Source: Aliihoeflea sp. 40Bstr573
GTDB taxonomy: Bacteria; Pseudomonadota; Alphaproteobacteria; Rhizobiales; Rhizobiaceae
NCBI RefSeq assembly: GCF_024105655.1
Contig: NZ_JAAAMH010000014.1
Coordinates: forward strand, 1-64,000
DNA: 64,000 bases
Direction of reading: 5' to 3'
This document shows, piece by piece, positions 43,546-53,065 of this stretch. How positions within the stretch are numbered: the stretch's first letter is position 1; the number at the start of each line of letters is the position of its first letter. The position numbers were made by a program, and so were the translations under genes. The notes beneath the pieces were generated by a model, which made no database searches, had not been told where the DNA came from, and was given only the letters and a program-made list of their open reading frames with translations.

Positions 43546-43989
43546 TTGACCGACGGACAGCCAGTGACGATCATCATGATCGAGGACGATGAGGGCCATG
43601 CGCGCCTGATCGAGAAGAACATCCGCCGCGCCGGCGTCAGCAACCAGATCATCCCGTTCACCGACGGTACGTCTGCGCTCACCTATCTCTTCGGCGCGGA
43701 TGGTTCGGGCGAAGACAGTGCCCGCCGCCAGCTCTTGATTTTACTGGACCTCAACCTGCCGGACATGACCGGCGTCGACATCCTCGAGAAGATCAAGAAC
43801 AACGTCCACACCAAGCGCTCCCCGGTCGTCGTCCTCACCACGACGGACGACCAGCGCGAAATCCAGCGCTGCTACGATCTCGGCGCCAATGTCTATATCA
43901 CCAAGCCGGTCGACTATGACGGGTTCGCCAATGCGATCCGCCAGCTCGGCCTGTTCTTCTCGGTGATGCAGGTCCCCGAGACCGCTTGA
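43546..43989 (+). CDS. Single-domain response regulator (Rcp1-like)
   Basis: A 147-residue receiver: VTIIMIEDDEGHARLIEKNI, phospho-Asp in ILLDLNLPDMTGVDILEKI, VVVLTTTDDQREI and YITKPVDYDGF. No output domain is present. It resembles the receiver in the phytochrome cluster. AAAGGAG at 43531-43537 sits 8 bases before a TTG at 43546, so I take that as the start; the GTG at 43537 would overlap the ribosome site. It begins one base after the CHASE3 kinase stop. Confidence 0.9.
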   Translation: MTDGQPVTIIMIEDDEGHARLIEKNIRRAGVSNQIIPFTDGTSALTYLFGADGSGEDSARRQLLILLDLNLPDMTGVDILEKIKNNVHTKRSPVVVLTTTDDQREIQRCYDLGANVYITKPVDYDGFANAIRQLGLFFSVMQVPETA

Positions 43990-43993
43990 ACCG

Positions 43994-45046
43994 ATGACCG
44001 ATTCCGTCCGCGTCCTCTATGTCGACGACGATCCGGCGCTCGCGCGTCTGGTCCAGAAGCGCCTTCAGCGCCAGGGCTTCGTCGTCGAACATTGCGGCGA
44101 CATCACCGAGGGTCTGGCGCAGATCGACGCGCAGCCGATCGACGTGGTCGTGCTCGATCACTATCTCGCGTCCGGAACCGGTCTCGACATGTTGGCGGCG
44201 CTCAAGAAGCGGCGCATCGCCCCGCCCGTGGTCTATGTCACCGGCTCCTCCGAGGCGACCGTCGCCGTCGAGGCGCTCAAGGCGGGCGCTGCCGACTACG
44301 TGCTGAAGAGCGTGGGCGACGAGTTCTTCGTGCTGCTGTCGAGCGCGATCGATCAGTCGATCGAAAAGGCCCGGCTGCAGCGCGAGAAGGAGAACGCCGA
44401 AAAGGAGGTTCGCGACGCGCGCGACCGGGCGGTCATCCTGCTCGCCGAAGTCAATCACCGCGTCGCCAATTCGCTCGCACTCGTCGCGGCTCTCGTGCGT
44501 ATGCAGACCTCCGCCGTTTCCGAGCCCAAGGCGAAAGATGCGCTCGCCGAGACCCAGGCGCGCATTTCGGCCATCGCCGGCCTCCACCGCCGGCTTTACA
44601 CGTCGGACGACGTGACCATGGTCGACCTCGACGCCTACATCTCGACCCTGATCAACGAATTGGACACGTCGATGAAGGCCGCCGGCCATGCCTCGCGTAT
44701 CCGCGCCGATCTCGAACCGCTCACGGTACCCACCGACAAGGCCGTCTCCATCGGAATGATCGTTACCGAGCTCGTCACCAACGCCTACAAATATGCCTAT
44801 CCGGGCGACGCCGAGGGCGAGGTGCGCGTCTATATCCGCCGCGCTGGCGACGAGTTCGCCGTCCTGCGCGTCGAGGACGACGGCATCGGCTGGAACGGCG
44901 AAGGCAAGCCCAAGGGGACCGGCCTCGGTTCGCGCATCGTCAAGGCGATGGCGACCAGCCTCAATACCTCGATCGTCTATGGCGATGGCGTCGGCGGCAC
45001 GCGCCTGACCATCGACCTGCCCATCGGCCGTCCCGTCCAGCACTGA
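43994..45046 (+). CDS. Response-regulator histidine kinase (REC-HisKA_2-HATPase)
   Basis: A 350-residue soluble protein. Residues 5-120 are a receiver (VRVLYVDDDPALARLV, VVVLDHYLASGTGLD, VTGSS). After a coiled linker comes a HisKA_2-type dimerisation helix with the phospho-His in LLAEVNHRVANSLALVAALV, then a HATPase with IVTELVTNAYKYAYP, DDGIGW and GTGLGSRIV. Kinases with this HisKA_2 domain in alphaproteobacteria are often part of light or general-stress relays. It starts 4 bases after the receiver-only gene and could be the final step in a CHASE3 kinase, receiver, kinase chain. The downstream partner is not in the window. Confidence 0.91.
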   Translation: MTDSVRVLYVDDDPALARLVQKRLQRQGFVVEHCGDITEGLAQIDAQPIDVVVLDHYLASGTGLDMLAALKKRRIAPPVVYVTGSSEATVAVEALKAGAADYVLKSVGDEFFVLLSSAIDQSIEKARLQREKENAEKEVRDARDRAVILLAEVNHRVANSLALVAALVRMQTSAVSEPKAKDALAETQARISAIAGLHRRLYTSDDVTMVDLDAYISTLINELDTSMKAAGHASRIRADLEPLTVPTDKAVSIGMIVTELVTNAYKYAYPGDAEGEVRVYIRRAGDEFAVLRVEDDGIGWNGEGKPKGTGLGSRIVKAMATSLNTSIVYGDGVGGTRLTIDLPIGRPVQH

Positions 45047-45053
45047 AATCTTC

Positions 45054-46136
45054 TCAGGCCGAAACTTCCGTAGCGAGCCAGCGCAGCACCAGCGCTTCCT
45101 CCTCGTCGAGCCCTTCGATCGGCTTGCGGTAGCGCTTGCGCGCTTCGGCCAGTTCTTCCACCAGCCTGCCTGCGGACCACGAATCGACCACGCGCGGGTG
45201 GATGTAGCAGCGCCGGCACACGGCGCGCGTGTTGCCGAGCCGCGCCGCCACCTTGTCGATCAGGCCGTTGAGAACCCGCGCCATCTCCGTTTTCGTCCCC
45301 GGCAGTTCGACGGTTGAAAACAGGGCCGCCGCGCTCGTCGTCCCGCCCCAGGTGCGAAAGTGCTTGGAGGAAAACTCCTCGCCCGTCGCCTCGCGGATAT
45401 AGGCGTTGACGTCCTGCGAGCGCACCATCCGGCGCTCGCCGTCCTCGTCGCGGTACTGAAACAGGTGCTGGCCGGGAAGGTCCAGAATGTCCTTCATGAT
45501 CCGCGCCATGCGCTTGTCGACGAGCTTCAGGTTCCATTCCTTGCCGGACTTGCCCTTGAAGGCGAAGCGCAGCTTCGAGCCTTCCACTTCGACGTGGCGT
45601 GCGCGCAGCGTGGTCAGGCCAAAGCTCTTGTTGTCGCGCGCATAGGCCGGATTGCCCACGCGGATCATCGTGTTGTCGAGCAGCCAGACGATGGAGGCGA
45701 TCACTTTCTCGCGCGGCAGCCCGCGCTTGCGCAGGTCCGCCTCCATCCGCTCGCGCATCCGCGGCAGCGCGGTCGCGAAATCGACGAGGCTTTGATATTT
45801 GACGTCGTCGCGATATTCGCCCCACCGCGCGTGATATCGATATTGCTTGCGCCCCTTGAGGTCGCGCCCCGTCGCCTGGATGTGGCCGAGCGGATCGGGC
45901 GAGATCCACACATCCGTCCAGGCCGGCGGGATCACGAGCGCCTTGATCCGCGCGATCTCATCGCGATCCGTGAGTTTCGCCCCTTCCGGGGTCAGAAACG
46001 AAAAGCCCTTGCCGGCGCGCTTTCGTCTTATCCCGGGCTCGGCATCGCTGACATACGAAAGATCGGCCGGCCGGCGCAGCGCCATCGGCAGATCGTCTTC
46101 AACTGGCTTTATCTGTCTGGAAACGGATTCGAGCAC
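45054..46136 (-). CDS. DNA topoisomerase IB (poxvirus-like)
   Basis: A 360-residue type IB topoisomerase. The N-terminal domain reads ARIKALVIPPAWTDVWISPDP and GRKQYRYHARWGEYRD, and the catalytic domain has LLDNTMIRVGNPAYARDNKSFGL, FKGKSGKEW and SKHFRTWGGT, with the nucleophilic Tyr at about 311 in CRRCYIHPRVVDSW. It relaxes supercoils by cutting one strand through a 3'-phosphotyrosine. These enzymes are scattered among bacteria, including Rhizobiales. The first start is a GTG at 46136; an ATG at 46085 is also possible. It is convergent with the kinase cluster. Confidence 0.94.
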   Translation of the reverse strand: MLESVSRQIKPVEDDLPMALRRPADLSYVSDAEPGIRRKRAGKGFSFLTPEGAKLTDRDEIARIKALVIPPAWTDVWISPDPLGHIQATGRDLKGRKQYRYHARWGEYRDDVKYQSLVDFATALPRMRERMEADLRKRGLPREKVIASIVWLLDNTMIRVGNPAYARDNKSFGLTTLRARHVEVEGSKLRFAFKGKSGKEWNLKLVDKRMARIMKDILDLPGQHLFQYRDEDGERRMVRSQDVNAYIREATGEEFSSKHFRTWGGTTSAAALFSTVELPGTKTEMARVLNGLIDKVAARLGNTRAVCRRCYIHPRVVDSWSAGRLVEELAEARKRYRKPIEGLDEEEALVLRWLATEVSA

Positions 46137-46297
46137 GCAGATCGCTCCTGGTCGGTCTCGTCAAATGCGCCGGGCATGCGGAAGGTTCCTCTCAGGAAGC
46201 GCGATCCGAGGGAACCTGGAATGCCGTTCCGCGTTTCAGTTCGCCTTCCCAAGGGCAGACCCAAAAGACCACCACAAGAAGACATAGGGACCCTCTC

Positions 46298-46519
46298 ATG
46301 GACCATCGCGACCGGCTTATTCTCGCTCTCTCCGCGTTGATCCGCGCAGAACGCGAAGCTCGCAACGCCTGGGACTCGGCAATTGCCGCCAATGCCCTCT
46401 CCCCGGAAATCATCGACGGCGATCCGAAACGCCTGATCGGACATGAAGACCTCGAACTGGCAGAGGCGTTCGTCTCGCCGTCTTCGTCGCGAAGCCGCGC
46501 CGCCGCGCGCTTCGCCTGA
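46298..46519 (+). CDS. Small hypothetical protein
   Basis: A 73-residue protein with no family I recognise. The first 40 residues (LILALSALIRAEREARNAWDSAIAAN) form a likely amphipathic helix, followed by an acidic segment and a Ser/Arg/Ala-rich end. It has an AGGGA ribosome site 9 bases before the ATG and a strong terminator 20 bases after the stop, both good signs that it is expressed. Convergent or shared neighbours give no hint of a role. Confidence 0.6.
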   Translation: MDHRDRLILALSALIRAEREARNAWDSAIAANALSPEIIDGDPKRLIGHEDLELAEAFVSPSSSRSRAAARFA

Positions 46520-46538
46520 TTCTTCGACGAAAAGGCTG

Positions 46539-46563
46539 GCCCGGCGATTTCGCCGGGCTTTTT
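46539..46563 (+). terminator. Rho-independent terminator
   Basis: The 8-bp perfect stem GCCCGGCG (46539-46546) / CGCCGGGC (46551-46558) with loop ATTT is followed by TTTTT. It ends the small gene at 46298-46519. Confidence 0.92.
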
Positions 46564-46630
46564 GCTGTCTGGCCCTTGGATGCCCAATTGCTCCCGGCTA
46601 TCACGGAACCGCAATTTGGGAGGCGCATGA

Positions 46631-48052
46631 ATGACATCCGAACTGATCCGCAAATCAGCCTGCGAAATCGTCGACGGCCTGCGCGCCGAAAAATGGTCGC
46701 CGCGCCAATTGCTCGACGCATTGGAGGAGCGGATCGTCGTCGTCGACCCCGCCGTCAACGCCCTGCCCACTCTCGCCTTCGAGCGTGCCCGCGCAAATGC
46801 CGATGCACTTGCCAGGCGCCCGCTCGCCGAGCGCGGACTGCTCGCCGGCGCGCCCGTCGCCATCAAGGATCTGACCGAGGTCGAGGGCGTGCGCACCACG
46901 CACGGCTCGCGCATCTTCGAGAACCACGTCCCCACCCGTTCCGACATCATGGTCACGCATCTGGAGGACGAGGGCGCCATCGTCTACGCGAAGACCGCGA
47001 CGCCCGAATTCGGCGCCGGCGCCAATACCTTCAACGACGTCTTCGGCGCCACGCTTAATCCGTGGAACACCTCACGCTCGGCCGCGGGCTCGTCCGGCGG
47101 CTCGGCGGTCGCGCTCGCCACCGGCATGGCGTGGCTGGCGCAGGGCTCGGACCTTGGGGGCTCGTTGCGCAATCCTGCCTCCTTCAACGGCATCGTCGGC
47201 CTGCGCCCCTCGCCGGGCCGCGTCGCCGCCAATCCGGGCATGCTCGTCGACGACATCCTGTCGGTCGAAGGCCCGATGGCCCGCACCGTCGAGGACGTCG
47301 CGCTCTTCCTCGATGCCATGACCGGCGAGCATCCGGCCAACCCCATCTCGCTGCCGCGTGACGGCACCAGCTACCGCAAGGCCGCACAAAGCCGTGCTCT
47401 GCCGAAGCGCGTCGCCTTCTCGGCCGATCTTGGCGGCATCACGCCGGTCGATCCGGAAGTCGCCGACATCTGCCGCGCCGCCGCCTACCGCTTCACCGAA
47501 CTCGGCGTCGAAGTTGCCGACGCCCATCCCGACCTTTCCGACGCCCGCGAAACCTTCCAGACGCTGCGCGCCGTCAGCTTCGCCACCGGCCACGCCGCGA
47601 AGCTCGAGACGCACCGCGATCTGTTGAAGCCGGAAGTCGTCTGGAACATCGAAAAGGGCCTGGCGCTCACCGTCGGCGACGTCGCCAAGGCTGAGGCCCG
47701 CCGCGCCGGCATCATCGCCCGCGCTCTCGCCTTCTACGAGGAGTACGACCTCCTCCTGACGCCCGCGACCATCGTCTCGCCCTTCCCGGTCGAGAACCGC
47801 TACGTCACCGAATGCGCGGGCGTGAGGTTCGAAACCTATATCGACTGGCTGACGATCGCCTTCGCGGTCACGCTCACCACTGGCCCTGCCCTGTCGCTGC
47901 CCTGCGGCTTCACGCGCGAGGGCCTGCCGGTCGGATTGCAGATCGCCGCGCGCCCGCGCGGCGAGGCGCGGCTCCTTGCCGGAGCCGCCGCCCTCGAGCG
48001 CCATCTCGATCTCGGCACGGTCGCGCCGATCGATCCGCGCCCGGGAAGCTGA
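46631..48052 (+). CDS. Amidase-signature family hydrolase
   Basis: A 473-residue amidase-signature enzyme. The Ser-cisSer-Lys triad is visible: Lys79 in GAPVAIKDLTEVEG, Ser154 in RSAAGSSGGSAVALATG, and Ser178 in QGSDLGGSLRNPASFNGIVGLRPS. The family hydrolyses amides, and the same fold forms the GatA subunit of glutamyl-tRNA amidotransferase. There is no gatB or gatC next to it and the C-terminal half differs from GatA, so it is more likely a free amidase of unknown substrate. GGGAGG lies upstream of the ATG at 46631. Confidence 0.9.
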   Translation: MTSELIRKSACEIVDGLRAEKWSPRQLLDALEERIVVVDPAVNALPTLAFERARANADALARRPLAERGLLAGAPVAIKDLTEVEGVRTTHGSRIFENHVPTRSDIMVTHLEDEGAIVYAKTATPEFGAGANTFNDVFGATLNPWNTSRSAAGSSGGSAVALATGMAWLAQGSDLGGSLRNPASFNGIVGLRPSPGRVAANPGMLVDDILSVEGPMARTVEDVALFLDAMTGEHPANPISLPRDGTSYRKAAQSRALPKRVAFSADLGGITPVDPEVADICRAAAYRFTELGVEVADAHPDLSDARETFQTLRAVSFATGHAAKLETHRDLLKPEVVWNIEKGLALTVGDVAKAEARRAGIIARALAFYEEYDLLLTPATIVSPFPVENRYVTECAGVRFETYIDWLTIAFAVTLTTGPALSLPCGFTREGLPVGLQIAARPRGEARLLAGAAALERHLDLGTVAPIDPRPGS

Positions 48053-48059
48053 CGCGCTC

Positions 48060-48091
48060 TATTCGGGCGTGTCGTTATTCGGGCGTGTCGT
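48060..48091. repeat. 16-bp tandem duplication at the 3' end of the SIMPL-domain gene
   Basis: TATTCGGGCGTGTCGT occurs twice in direct tandem (48060-48075 and 48076-48091). On the minus strand this repeats the last codons, Asp-Thr-Pro-Glu and the stop: the first copy ends TAA and the second ends TAG. It looks like a recent replication-slippage duplication that left the protein unchanged. Confidence 0.85.
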
Positions 48092-48809
48092 TCCCGCCGA
48101 TGGCGAACGTCACGTCGACATGGACGACGTAGTTGTTCTCGCCGGTCTCGACGGGAACCGCGCCGCCCGAATCCGCCGCCGACATGCGCATCATCGCGCG
48201 CTCCTGCATCGGCATTGGCGGCGGCGCGGTCCGCTCGGACATTTCGACGACGTCGCCGAGCGTCACCCCGGCGGCCTCGGCCAGTATCTGCGCACGGCCC
48301 ATCGCGTCCTCCACCGCCTTGCGGCGCGCCTCGGCGGTCGCGGCCGACGGGTCGTCGTTGACGAAGGAGATCGATCCGCCCTGGTTGACGCCAAGCGTCA
48401 CCGACTGGTCGAGGATTTCGCCCACCTTGTCGATGTCGCGAATGCGGATCGTCAGGTTGTTCGTCACCTGGTAGGCGACGATGCGCGGCTGTTCTGAGCC
48501 GTCGTTGTTCTGCGGATAGACATAGCGCGGGCTGATCGAAAGACCCGCTGTTTGCAGATCGCGTTCGGCGATCCCCGCTTCTTTCATCGCCGCGATCACG
48601 TCCGCCATCGCCTCGTTGTTGTCGTCCAGCGCCGCGCGCGCCGTCTCGGCCTCGCGCAGCACGGCCAGATTGACGATCGCCATGTCGGGCGCAACAGCCG
48701 CCTCGCCCTTGCCGGAAACGACGATCTTGGGAAAGGGCCGCTCTTCCTGCGCTTGTGCGGCGAGCGGCAGGGCAAGCGCGAGGATGGCGGTCGAAACGAG
48801 AAGGCGCAT
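48075..48809 (-). CDS. SIMPL-domain (DUF541) periplasmic protein
   Basis: A 244-residue protein with a signal peptide (MRLLVSTAILALALPLAAQAQ) and a SIMPL/DUF541 domain: KIVVSGKGEAAVAPDMAIVNLAVL, TAGLSISPRYVYPQ, VTNNLTIRIRDIDKVGEILD and ARRKAVEDAMGRAQILAEAAG. Proteins of this family are periplasmic or envelope-associated and their roles are poorly defined; some are linked to oxidative stress. I chose the ATG at 48809 with GGGAG upstream, as it gives the signal peptide directly. It is convergent with the amidase gene and faces the tRNA gene. Confidence 0.9.
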   Translation of the reverse strand: MRLLVSTAILALALPLAAQAQEERPFPKIVVSGKGEAAVAPDMAIVNLAVLREAETARAALDDNNEAMADVIAAMKEAGIAERDLQTAGLSISPRYVYPQNNDGSEQPRIVAYQVTNNLTIRIRDIDKVGEILDQSVTLGVNQGGSISFVNDDPSAATAEARRKAVEDAMGRAQILAEAAGVTLGDVVEMSERTAPPPMPMQERAMMRMSAADSGGAVPVETGENNYVVHVDVTFAIGGNDTPE

Positions 48810-48928
48810 GAGGTAACTCCCTGGATATGCGGATCGAACCAGAATGCGTATGCAGCGATTATGGGTGCATTGCGGCGCGGCCCGGCTTGTGCGGTGGCCC
48901 AAAAGCCCTTAATGCCAACACCCGTGTG

Positions 48929-49004
48929 GGGCCTGTAGCTCAATGGTTAGAGCCGGCGGCTCATAACCGCTTGGTTGGGGGTTCGAGTCCCTCCGGGCCC
49001 ACCA
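48929..49004 (+). tRNA. tRNA-Ile2 (CAU anticodon, lysidine-modified type)
   Basis: The sequence folds as a tRNA: acceptor stem GGGCCTG with CGGGCCC, D-arm TAGCTCAATGGTTAGAG, anticodon arm GGCGG-CTCATAA-CCGCT with anticodon CAU, T-arm with GGTTCGAGTCC, and encoded CCA. The anticodon suggests Met, but the body closely follows the E. coli ileX layout (GAGC..GGCG.CTCATAA..CGCTTGGT) rather than elongator or initiator tRNA-Met. It should therefore be the minor isoleucine tRNA whose wobble C is converted to lysidine by TilS to read AUA. Confidence 0.9.
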
Positions 49005-49137
49005 TTCCGATCCTTGTCGGACTGCGAATACGGCACCCCGTTGGTTCGACCTCATTCGCCTGGCCATGATGGGGCGCAAGTCGTCTTTTGCCCGCGGAAC
49101 CTAAAGTCCGATCGCTTGTTGGACCATTTCCAGCCCG

Positions 49138-49386
49138 ATGGAGATGCCCGTGGCGATATACTCATTCAGCGTCCAACACCCCCATTCGCCCGCTGAATCA
49201 GTAGATCTCGATCTTCCGGATGATCTGTCTGCTTGGGCGGAAGCGGTCATTGCATGCGGCGATTCGCTGAGAGACATGAACAGCCGGTTTGGCCCGGCGG
49301 ACGAATGGTCGATCACTGTTACGGATCAAGCTAGAACGCCGCTCTTTGAGATCAGGTGCACCAGCAAGCACTTCGATCGCCGATAA
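49138..49386 (+). CDS. DUF6894-like small protein
   Basis: An 82-residue protein resembling the DUF6894 family that is common in Rhizobiales: an N-terminal beta strand (IYSFSVQHPHSP), an acidic turn and a helix with LSAWAEAVIACGDSLRDM, then EWSITVTDQARTPLFEIRC at the end. These are small cytoplasmic proteins of unknown role. It lies between the tRNA gene and a Crp/Fnr regulator. The start could also be the ATG two codons downstream. Family membership is from pattern only. Confidence 0.6.
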   Translation: MEMPVAIYSFSVQHPHSPAESVDLDLPDDLSAWAEAVIACGDSLRDMNSRFGPADEWSITVTDQARTPLFEIRCTSKHFDRR

Positions 49387-49504
49387 AGTTCATCGTCTGC
49401 GTTAGCCTCGCTCAGTACGCTTGGTCCCGGCACTTGCCGCATGCATGAAATGTCTGCATGGGATACTCGGCCAAGCCTTCGCCGCCCGCCTGACCGAGGA
49501 CAAC

Positions 49505-50233
49505 ATGACACCAGCGATCGAACTTCTATGCCGAAGCCTGTCACGCCGCGACAAGCTGACCCCTGCCGAAGAAGCGTCGCTGGCCTCCCTGACGCAGCGC
49601 ACTTCGCACTATGCCAGGGGCTCTGAAATCATTGCCGAGATGTCCCGCCCCTCGGCCAGTTGCCTCCTTGTCGAGGGGCTGGCCGGCCGTGCCGTGAGTG
49701 GTGAGGACGGCACACGACAATTGAGCGCGCTTCATATCCCGGGCGACTTTGTCGACCTTCACGGATTGCTCTTGCGCAAGATGGATCATTCGATTGTTGC
49801 GATTTCCAATTGCACGGTCGCCTACATTCCGCACGAAAGTCTGATCGCATTGACCGCGACAGAGCCGCATCTGACACGCATGCTGTGGACATTGACGGCC
49901 ATCGATGCGGCCATTCAGCGAAAAATGACTGCGCTCCTGGGCCGCCATACGCCGGCCCAGCGACTGGCTCACCTCCTGTGCGAGATTTATACGCGGCTCG
50001 AAATAGTCGGCCTTTCGTCCGGTTTGGGCTTCCATTTTCCGATAACGCAGACAGAGCTTTCGGATGTGCTCGGCTTGTCGGTGGTTCATACAAACCGAAC
50101 CGTCGGAAAGCTTCGGGCGCGGAACCTGATTTCCTGGAACTCGCAGCAAGTCGATATCCTGGACATGGAGGGGCTAAAGTCGCTGGGGGACTTCGATCCC
50201 ACCTATCTCAGCCTTCAGTCGGAACCCCGCTAG
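49505..50233 (+). CDS. Crp/Fnr-family transcriptional regulator
   Basis: A 242-residue regulator with a cyclic-nucleotide-like sensory domain (RGSEIIAEMSRPSASCLLVEGLAGRAV, LHIPGDFVDLHGLLLRKMDHSIVAI) and a C-terminal helix-turn-helix (FPITQTELSDVLGLSVVHTNRTVGKLRARNLISW). No Fnr-type N-terminal cysteine cluster is present, so it is not an oxygen-sensing Fe-S protein. The start is the ATG at 49505, with GAGGAC just upstream. This subgroup is common in Rhizobiales; the signal and targets are unknown. The next gene on the right is convergent. Confidence 0.9.
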   Translation: MTPAIELLCRSLSRRDKLTPAEEASLASLTQRTSHYARGSEIIAEMSRPSASCLLVEGLAGRAVSGEDGTRQLSALHIPGDFVDLHGLLLRKMDHSIVAISNCTVAYIPHESLIALTATEPHLTRMLWTLTAIDAAIQRKMTALLGRHTPAQRLAHLLCEIYTRLEIVGLSSGLGFHFPITQTELSDVLGLSVVHTNRTVGKLRARNLISWNSQQVDILDMEGLKSLGDFDPTYLSLQSEPR

Positions 50234-50385
50234 GCAGCGCGACGAATGGCCAACGGTTCGCGAACAAGCAAGGCGTGCGGCTCTTCCAAAGCCATCACTT
50301 CGTCAGGCCGGAACTGGAAACGTTCTGGCCGCTCGATGACTTACCAGGGTACGGCACTGCGGCAGCGGGCCGCGACCGCAATAAA

Positions 50386-50601
50386 CTAAGTTCGCCCCGC
50401 CACCCGTTCGACCGCTGCCAAAAGCTCACCTTCGCTGATCGGAAGAGCTGGATGAGTCCTCCGAACAATCGCAGCCACGGCGCGATGGGTCTGTTCGCCA
50501 TTCCGGTCGGGGAAGTCGAGCAGAGCGCGCTGGATCGCGATCTGAAGGTGTTCTGGCAGCCACATGCCCTCCCTTGTTCGAAACGAACTCTTGTTCTTCA
50601 T
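50386..50601 (-). CDS. Small hypothetical protein
   Basis: A 71-residue reading frame on the minus strand with protein-like composition: WLPEHLQIAIQRALLDFPDRNGEQTHRAVAAIVRR and LPISEGELLAAVERV, likely two or three helices. No family is recognised. A start 11 codons further upstream (50634) is in frame. The ribosome site is weak. It is kept because the rest of the local frames look random while this one does not. Confidence 0.4.
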   Translation of the reverse strand: MKNKSSFRTREGMWLPEHLQIAIQRALLDFPDRNGEQTHRAVAAIVRRTHPALPISEGELLAAVERVAGRT

Positions 50602-50757
50602 GATTGCGCCGCCGCTCTGTTGGTCCAAGCACACGCTCTAGCCGAGGACCCCAAAGCCCGAAATATCATTTGCTATACGCCGCAGCCCGCAGCCCTCATT
50701 TGCAGGATCGGGAACATGCCGAACCGCTGCTTGTTCGGTCATGAGAAGGAGCCCTCC

Positions 50758-51087
50758 ATGACCAACGAGAAGCACGACAACGGCGTCTACATACCCAAGA
50801 CACGCAATCCGCCAACCGAGATCGACCAGAATGCAGGTATGCCGAAGAACCCGCATGGCAACGGCCTGTCGCGAACGGCGGGCGAGACGAACGATGAAAC
50901 CCGCCAGTCCGATCAGGCGGGAAGCATGGCGAACCCGGCTGAAACCGACGCCAAGGGCCAGTATGCAAAACCGCAGAGCGGTGGCGACAATGATGGCGTT
51001 GCGAGTGTCGATCCGGTCGCAACCTCCGGCGCCAACAGCGGAGACGCGACGTTCAAGCACACGTACAAGGGCATCGATAAAGAATAG
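50758..51087 (+). CDS. Small hydrophilic, probably disordered protein
   Basis: A 109-residue protein with no hydrophobic segment and no cysteine. It is rich in Asn, Gly, Thr, Asp and Lys, with segments such as PPTEIDQNAGMPKNPHGNG and AKPQSGGDNDGVASVD. GAAGGAG lies ahead of the ATG. The composition resembles hydrophilin-like stress proteins, but I can assign no family or function. It sits alone between a convergent small gene and recQ. The frame is open further upstream, but that part is not protein-like. Confidence 0.65.
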   Translation: MTNEKHDNGVYIPKTRNPPTEIDQNAGMPKNPHGNGLSRTAGETNDETRQSDQAGSMANPAETDAKGQYAKPQSGGDNDGVASVDPVATSGANSGDATFKHTYKGIDKE

Positions 51088-51226
51088 AGCGACGGCCAAC
51101 GCCAAGGTGGCGGCCTTGCCGGCGAGCCGGCGAGTCATTCGACAGCGGCAGGCTGTCTGCCGAGGTGAAGGGTCGAGCATCACGCCTGCGGCAAAGCTGC
51201 TATGAGAAACACCTTTCCGATTCTCC

Positions 51227-53038
<1,812 letters not shown>

Positions 53039-53065
53039 GGACGTGCAGCCTATTGGCTGGACGCC

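Noticed and set aside
46631-48052. Amidase-signature protein as GatA of the tRNA amidotransferase
   Set aside because: The catalytic triad matches, but no gatB or gatC lies nearby and the C-terminal half does not follow GatA.
48929-49004. Reading the CAU-anticodon tRNA as tRNA-Met
   Set aside because: The body of the molecule follows the Ile2 (ileX) pattern, and the acceptor stem and anticodon-arm bases differ from elongator and initiator tRNA-Met.
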